This document shows positions 61,245 through 64,000 of a DNA stretch of 64,000 bases, piece after piece; positions within the stretch are counted from its first letter, which is position 1; every line of letters starts with the position of its first letter. Where the stretch lies: NCBI RefSeq assembly GCF_009002475.1, contig NZ_AP019860.1:3348001-3412000 (forward strand). The letters are read 5' to 3'. This DNA comes from Candidatus Uabimicrobium amorphum (GTDB taxonomy: Bacteria > Planctomycetota > Uabimicrobiia > Uabimicrobiales > Uabimicrobiaceae). Made by a program: the position numbers and the translations under genes. The notes beneath the pieces were generated by a model, which was not told the DNA's origin, ran no database searches, and saw nothing but the letters and a program-made list of their open reading frames with translations.

Positions 61245-61490
61245 TTACATCATCCTGTCTATATAACTGTAACTCAGAATAAATAATTTCACTAAAAAAA
61301 CATTTCTGTTTATAGTGAATAACTTGATTTTCAACTTCTATTGTGAGCAATATGCCCTAAAATTAGATTTGTATTTCCCGGGGAATTTACGATTCAACCG
61401 AATGTCTTTCAATAATTCCCCATAATATTAAGAATCATTGAAAGAAGCGTATGTGTTTAAGATGTGTTCAGGAAAACCACAAGCGTAGCA

Positions 61491-63542
61491 TTATCGGCGG
61501 CGTCTACGCCTTTTAAGAGCAAGTTTTTTACGCCGGCTAAGTTTAGGAATCGCAACTGTCGCATCGATACCTTTGAGCATGTCTGGTTTGGGAATCTGAA
61601 TCATCTCGGGGTTTTTTGCATCGGCTAAATCTTTTAAGAGTTCTGAAGGTTCTTGGTAGCGATCCGCTTTTTCTTTTGTTGTCATTTTTTCGATAATTTC
61701 AATGGCGCGTTTTTCACGATGTGATGTTGGTTCACTAGGAAACTTGACTTTTTCTGTCAAGTGCTTTGCCATAATTTCTCGGGCAGATCCTTGGAAAGGC
61801 AGCTTGCCAAAAATAGTGCGATAGAATGTTATCCCCAAAGAATATATATCACTGCGAATATCAAGATTTGGCTCGCTACGAATTTGTTCGGGACTCATAA
61901 AAGCAGGTGTTCCAAAGTCCTGTTCTTTTTTCTTTGAATCATCAATTCTTTCTGCTAAACCCAGGTCACATAGTTTTACCAAACCGTCTTTTTTGATCAA
62001 TATATTTTCTGGTTTTATATCACGATGGACAAAACCTCTGGCAGATGCGTGTTCCAGCGCTTTTGTAACCTGTGTAATTATTTCTATTCCTTCGGAGATA
62101 GGTAATTTGTCACCACTGTTTTTCAATTTTTCATGCAGAGATACACCATCAACATATTCCATGACAAAAAAGCAAAAGTCACCTTTCCGTCCAAAATCAT
62201 ATCCCGCAATAATATTTTCGTGATTCAGTTTTGCCACAGCGCGTGCTTCTTTTAAAAATAGCTCATTTAACTTCGGGTTACTACTATACTCTTCTGATAG
62301 AATTTTAATGGCCACAAGGCGATCCATCGAAATTTGCCGTGCTTTGTAAATATATCCCATACCGCCGACACCAATGAGAGAAATCATCTTATACCCGTCG
62401 ATGATATATGGAATATCTCCAGTGACAAAACGCCACGCTTCCGTCACTTGTTCTTTTGTCATGTAACCTTCGCGTATTAGCAATTCTAGAAAACGCACAC
62501 TTACACCATTGGCCATGTATTTTTGGTGAAGTAGCATACACTTACGTAGTTGATCTTGTTTGATAAATCCGCGTGCACGGATAACTTTGATGAAAAATTT
62601 TTGATGGCGTTTTTCGTCTTCTTTTGATTGTGGTGCATCAGCCACCTGTGCTACTTTGTAACGACCAGATGTCGTTCGCGGAATTTCGGATTGTTCAAAA
62701 TTTAATATGTTGCCAACAAGCCCCATAAGTTCGGCAATTTTAATAGCATCGACATAACCTTTTTTTTGCATTATCTGTGCTAAAGTTAGGCGTGGGTTTC
62801 TTTTCTGAATCTTCATACACTCAGCAATTTGAGATGTATTTATGCTTACGTCAGCGCTGGAGAGAAGCATGCTAATAAACATGGCGTCCTCAGGTGACGA
62901 AGCTGCCTCTAACAAAGCCGTTGTAGAAATAGGTGCTCTAGGTACGGAGATAGAATCGCTTGTTTCTTTGGAGGTGGGAACTTTTTCCGTGGTTCGCCGC
63001 GATCTTGTTTTGCGGTCTATCGCACTTGTTCTTTCCGTAATTCTACGTGGAACAGCATATTCCTTCAATTTTTTTTCGTCTTGATCCTCTTTTAATGCAA
63101 AATCTTCAATCGCGGGCATTTCTCCTGTCGAGTGGAAAGAAAACGGCGCAGGTTCTGCACTTTCCGTCGTGGAAGGGGTCACCAATTCCACTTTGGAATC
63201 TTCATCCGGTTCTATTTTATTCACTGGAGGATTCGCGGACCCTTCTTCGCTATAAAACCATACGTCTATTCGCCCTGCGGTAATGAGATCGTTGTTCTGC
63301 AAGGCCACAACAGCATCTATTTTTTCGCCATTGAGATATGTGTAATTACGACTACCTAAATCTTCTAAGAGAAACTTGTCTCCACGGTTGGTTATTCTAC
63401 AGTGTAACTTAGAAATAGAAAGATCTGAAATTTGAATATCAGCAGAAGAGCTCCGTCCAATAACAACATAACCTCCGGATGGTATGTTGAATGTTTCTTC
63501 TCCACTTTCTTCTCGTTGTACAACAATTTGGCCAATACTCAT
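61491..63542 (-). CDS. FHA-domain Ser/Thr protein kinase
   Basis: A 683-residue cytoplasmic kinase. The N-terminal FHA domain (about 1-100) has the phosphothreonine-binding GYVVIGRSSSADIQISD, SKLHCRI (the S-x-x-H motif) and LGSRNYTYLNG. A Ser/Thr-rich linker leads to two helical modules (about 215-375) like those of the other kinases. The kinase (about 375-640) has GVGGMGYIYKA, VAIKIL, HRDIKPENIL (about 505), DLG in place of DFG (about 525), and MSPEQ. It ends in an Arg/Lys tail (RRKKLALKRRRRRR) that could bind nucleic acid or phospholipid. No membrane helix. ATG at 63542 with GGAGAAAAC upstream. Confidence 0.93.
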   Translation of the reverse strand: MSIGQIVVQREESGEETFNIPSGGYVVIGRSSSADIQISDLSISKLHCRITNRGDKFLLEDLGSRNYTYLNGEKIDAVVALQNNDLITAGRIDVWFYSEEGSANPPVNKIEPDEDSKVELVTPSTTESAEPAPFSFHSTGEMPAIEDFALKEDQDEKKLKEYAVPRRITERTSAIDRKTRSRRTTEKVPTSKETSDSISVPRAPISTTALLEAASSPEDAMFISMLLSSADVSINTSQIAECMKIQKRNPRLTLAQIMQKKGYVDAIKIAELMGLVGNILNFEQSEIPRTTSGRYKVAQVADAPQSKEDEKRHQKFFIKVIRARGFIKQDQLRKCMLLHQKYMANGVSVRFLELLIREGYMTKEQVTEAWRFVTGDIPYIIDGYKMISLIGVGGMGYIYKARQISMDRLVAIKILSEEYSSNPKLNELFLKEARAVAKLNHENIIAGYDFGRKGDFCFFVMEYVDGVSLHEKLKNSGDKLPISEGIEIITQVTKALEHASARGFVHRDIKPENILIKKDGLVKLCDLGLAERIDDSKKKEQDFGTPAFMSPEQIRSEPNLDIRSDIYSLGITFYRTIFGKLPFQGSAREIMAKHLTEKVKFPSEPTSHREKRAIEIIEKMTTKEKADRYQEPSELLKDLADAKNPEMIQIPKPDMLKGIDATVAIPKLSRRKKLALKRRRRRR

Positions 63543-63904
63543 GTTTTCTCCAGGAATATTTTATTTGCGGAAAAAGGTTTTCCTATTACATTTTTACAAA
63601 AATTTCGTAAAAACTTGAAAAAAATAAGTTATAAAGAGTTCTTGAATTATATATTTTATAAAAAAAATATGCAAGGATAAAAGATAGTCTCATATACCGA
63701 GCCCGATCCTGAGCCCGAGCCCGAGCCCGAACGATAAAAACTCTTAGTTATTCTAGATTTATCACTTTTAACTTCGGCTCTTTTTTTGATACACCATTGT
63801 AATAAAATTTGTTTGTTAATTTTCGGGATCGGGCTCGGGAGCAGGCTCGGGCTCGGAAGCGGGCTCGGATTTAAAGATAGTCTCATATACGATGGAGAAA
63901 TTCG
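63543..63904. other. 362-bp divergent intergenic region with hexamer repeats
   Basis: The gap separates the FHA kinase (-) and the hydantoinase (+). Its left part is AT-rich. Its right half is occupied by a repeat unit of GC-rich inverted hexamer arrays bracketed by 18-bp direct repeats (63680-63890), listed separately. Confidence 0.7.
63680..63890. repeat. hexamer-array inverted repeat bracketed by 18-bp direct repeats
   Basis: AAAGATAGTCTCATATAC occurs exactly at 63680-63697 and 63873-63890. Between them, the left end carries an array of GAGCCC hexamers (63698-63735) and the right end a complementary array of GGGCTC-type hexamers (63826-63870), with an AT-rich 90-bp core. The arms could pair as a long GC-rich hairpin. 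The right direct repeat ends just before the hydantoinase ribosome site. Confidence 0.85.
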
Positions 63905-64000
63905 ATGGCATTATTAATACAAAACGGAGAAATTGTCACTGCGGATAGTCGTTATGTCGCAGACATATGGTGTGAAAATGAAACGATAACTGCAATAGGA
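63905..64000 (+). CDS. dihydropyrimidinase/hydantoinase, N-terminal fragment
   Basis: Only 32 codons are present before the window ends. The sequence MALLIQNGEIVTADSRYVAD followed by IWCENETITAIG matches the start of D-hydantoinase/dihydropyrimidinase proteins (a small beta sandwich, NG-x-I-V-x-AD, a D-I/V strand, then I-x-A-I-G). These cyclic amidohydrolases open the pyrimidine or hydantoin ring. GGAG about 9 nt upstream supports the ATG. It fits nitrogen catabolism with the molybdenum hydroxylase and asparaginase. Metal ligands lie beyond the edge. Confidence 0.8.
   Translation, partial: MALLIQNGEIVTADSRYVADIWCENETITAIG

Noticed and set aside
63656..63886. Minus-strand 76-residue ORF with Pro-Ser and Ser-Gly repeats
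   Set aside because: The low-complexity ends come from the GAGCCC hexamer arrays; the direct-repeat/hexamer explanation is simpler.

Overview
The window reads as a chromosomal segment of a low-to-moderate GC, Gram-negative-type bacterium. The outer membrane is supported by lpxK (lipid A 4'-kinase) and kdsB (Kdo activation). Regulation is eukaryote-like: five Hanks-type Ser/Thr kinases and one pseudokinase, several fused to beta-propeller, GYF_2-like or FHA domains, along with TPR, ankyrin, HEAT-like and pentapeptide-repeat proteins. That mix, with many large multidomain proteins and few classical operons, suggests the Planctomycetota or a relative; a Uabimicrobium-like planctomycete is my best guess, but no rRNA or marker alignment was possible. 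A selenocysteine tRNA shows that the organism decodes UGA as Sec.

Layout. 1-2161 (-): the N-terminal part of a secreted Ig-like (BIG2) repeat protein interrupted by an acidic 27-bp minisatellite. 2580-5814 (+): TauE/SafE permease, aldehyde dehydrogenase, glycosyltransferase. 5820-7193 (-): an unknown protein and a TPR protein. 7288-7383 (-): tRNA-Sec. 7662-11006 (+): ridA, an MscS channel, a YkuD-like lipoprotein and a TPR protein, closed by a perfect hairpin terminator shared with a convergent small membrane protein. 11872-31566 (+): a nearly gapless run of about 20 kb with three tandem giant kinase-propeller paralogues, a left-handed-beta-helix/phosphohexomutase fusion, MEMO1-like, CYTH, pseudokinase, nnrD, another membrane kinase, lpxK and a small unknown. 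31753-39647 (+): argS, an aspartate-type aminotransferase, three subunits of a molybdenum hydroxylase of the xanthine dehydrogenase family, and a type I asparaginase. 39932-48188: membrane unknowns, a B12-binding radical SAM protein, a BNR propeller, a coiled-coil secreted protein and a zinc peptidase. 48323-53761 (-): two small membrane proteins, folE-queD, a Tsr3/DTW-like protein, kdsB (apparently with an AUU start) and a large HEAT-like membrane protein. 53798-57119 (+): hemW, a membrane-anchored unknown and an ankyrin protein. 57300-63542 (-): two related coiled-coil proteins, a Nudix hydrolase, a pentapeptide-repeat/ion-channel fusion and an FHA kinase. The right edge opens a dihydropyrimidinase/hydantoinase gene.

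How they fit. Nitrogen and purine/pyrimidine catabolism (Mo-hydroxylase, asparaginase, aminotransferase, hydantoinase) and envelope construction (lpxK, kdsB, glycosyltransferase) are scattered among a dense signalling layer. The kinase run 11872-31566 physically couples signalling to envelope sugar-phosphate and lipid A steps.

Intergenic regions hold several small dispersed repeat families, hairpins, one probable structured RNA with an intrinsic terminator upstream of queD-folE, and a GC-rich hexamer inverted repeat bracketed by 18-bp direct repeats. I saw no CRISPR array, IS transposase, integrase or restriction system.
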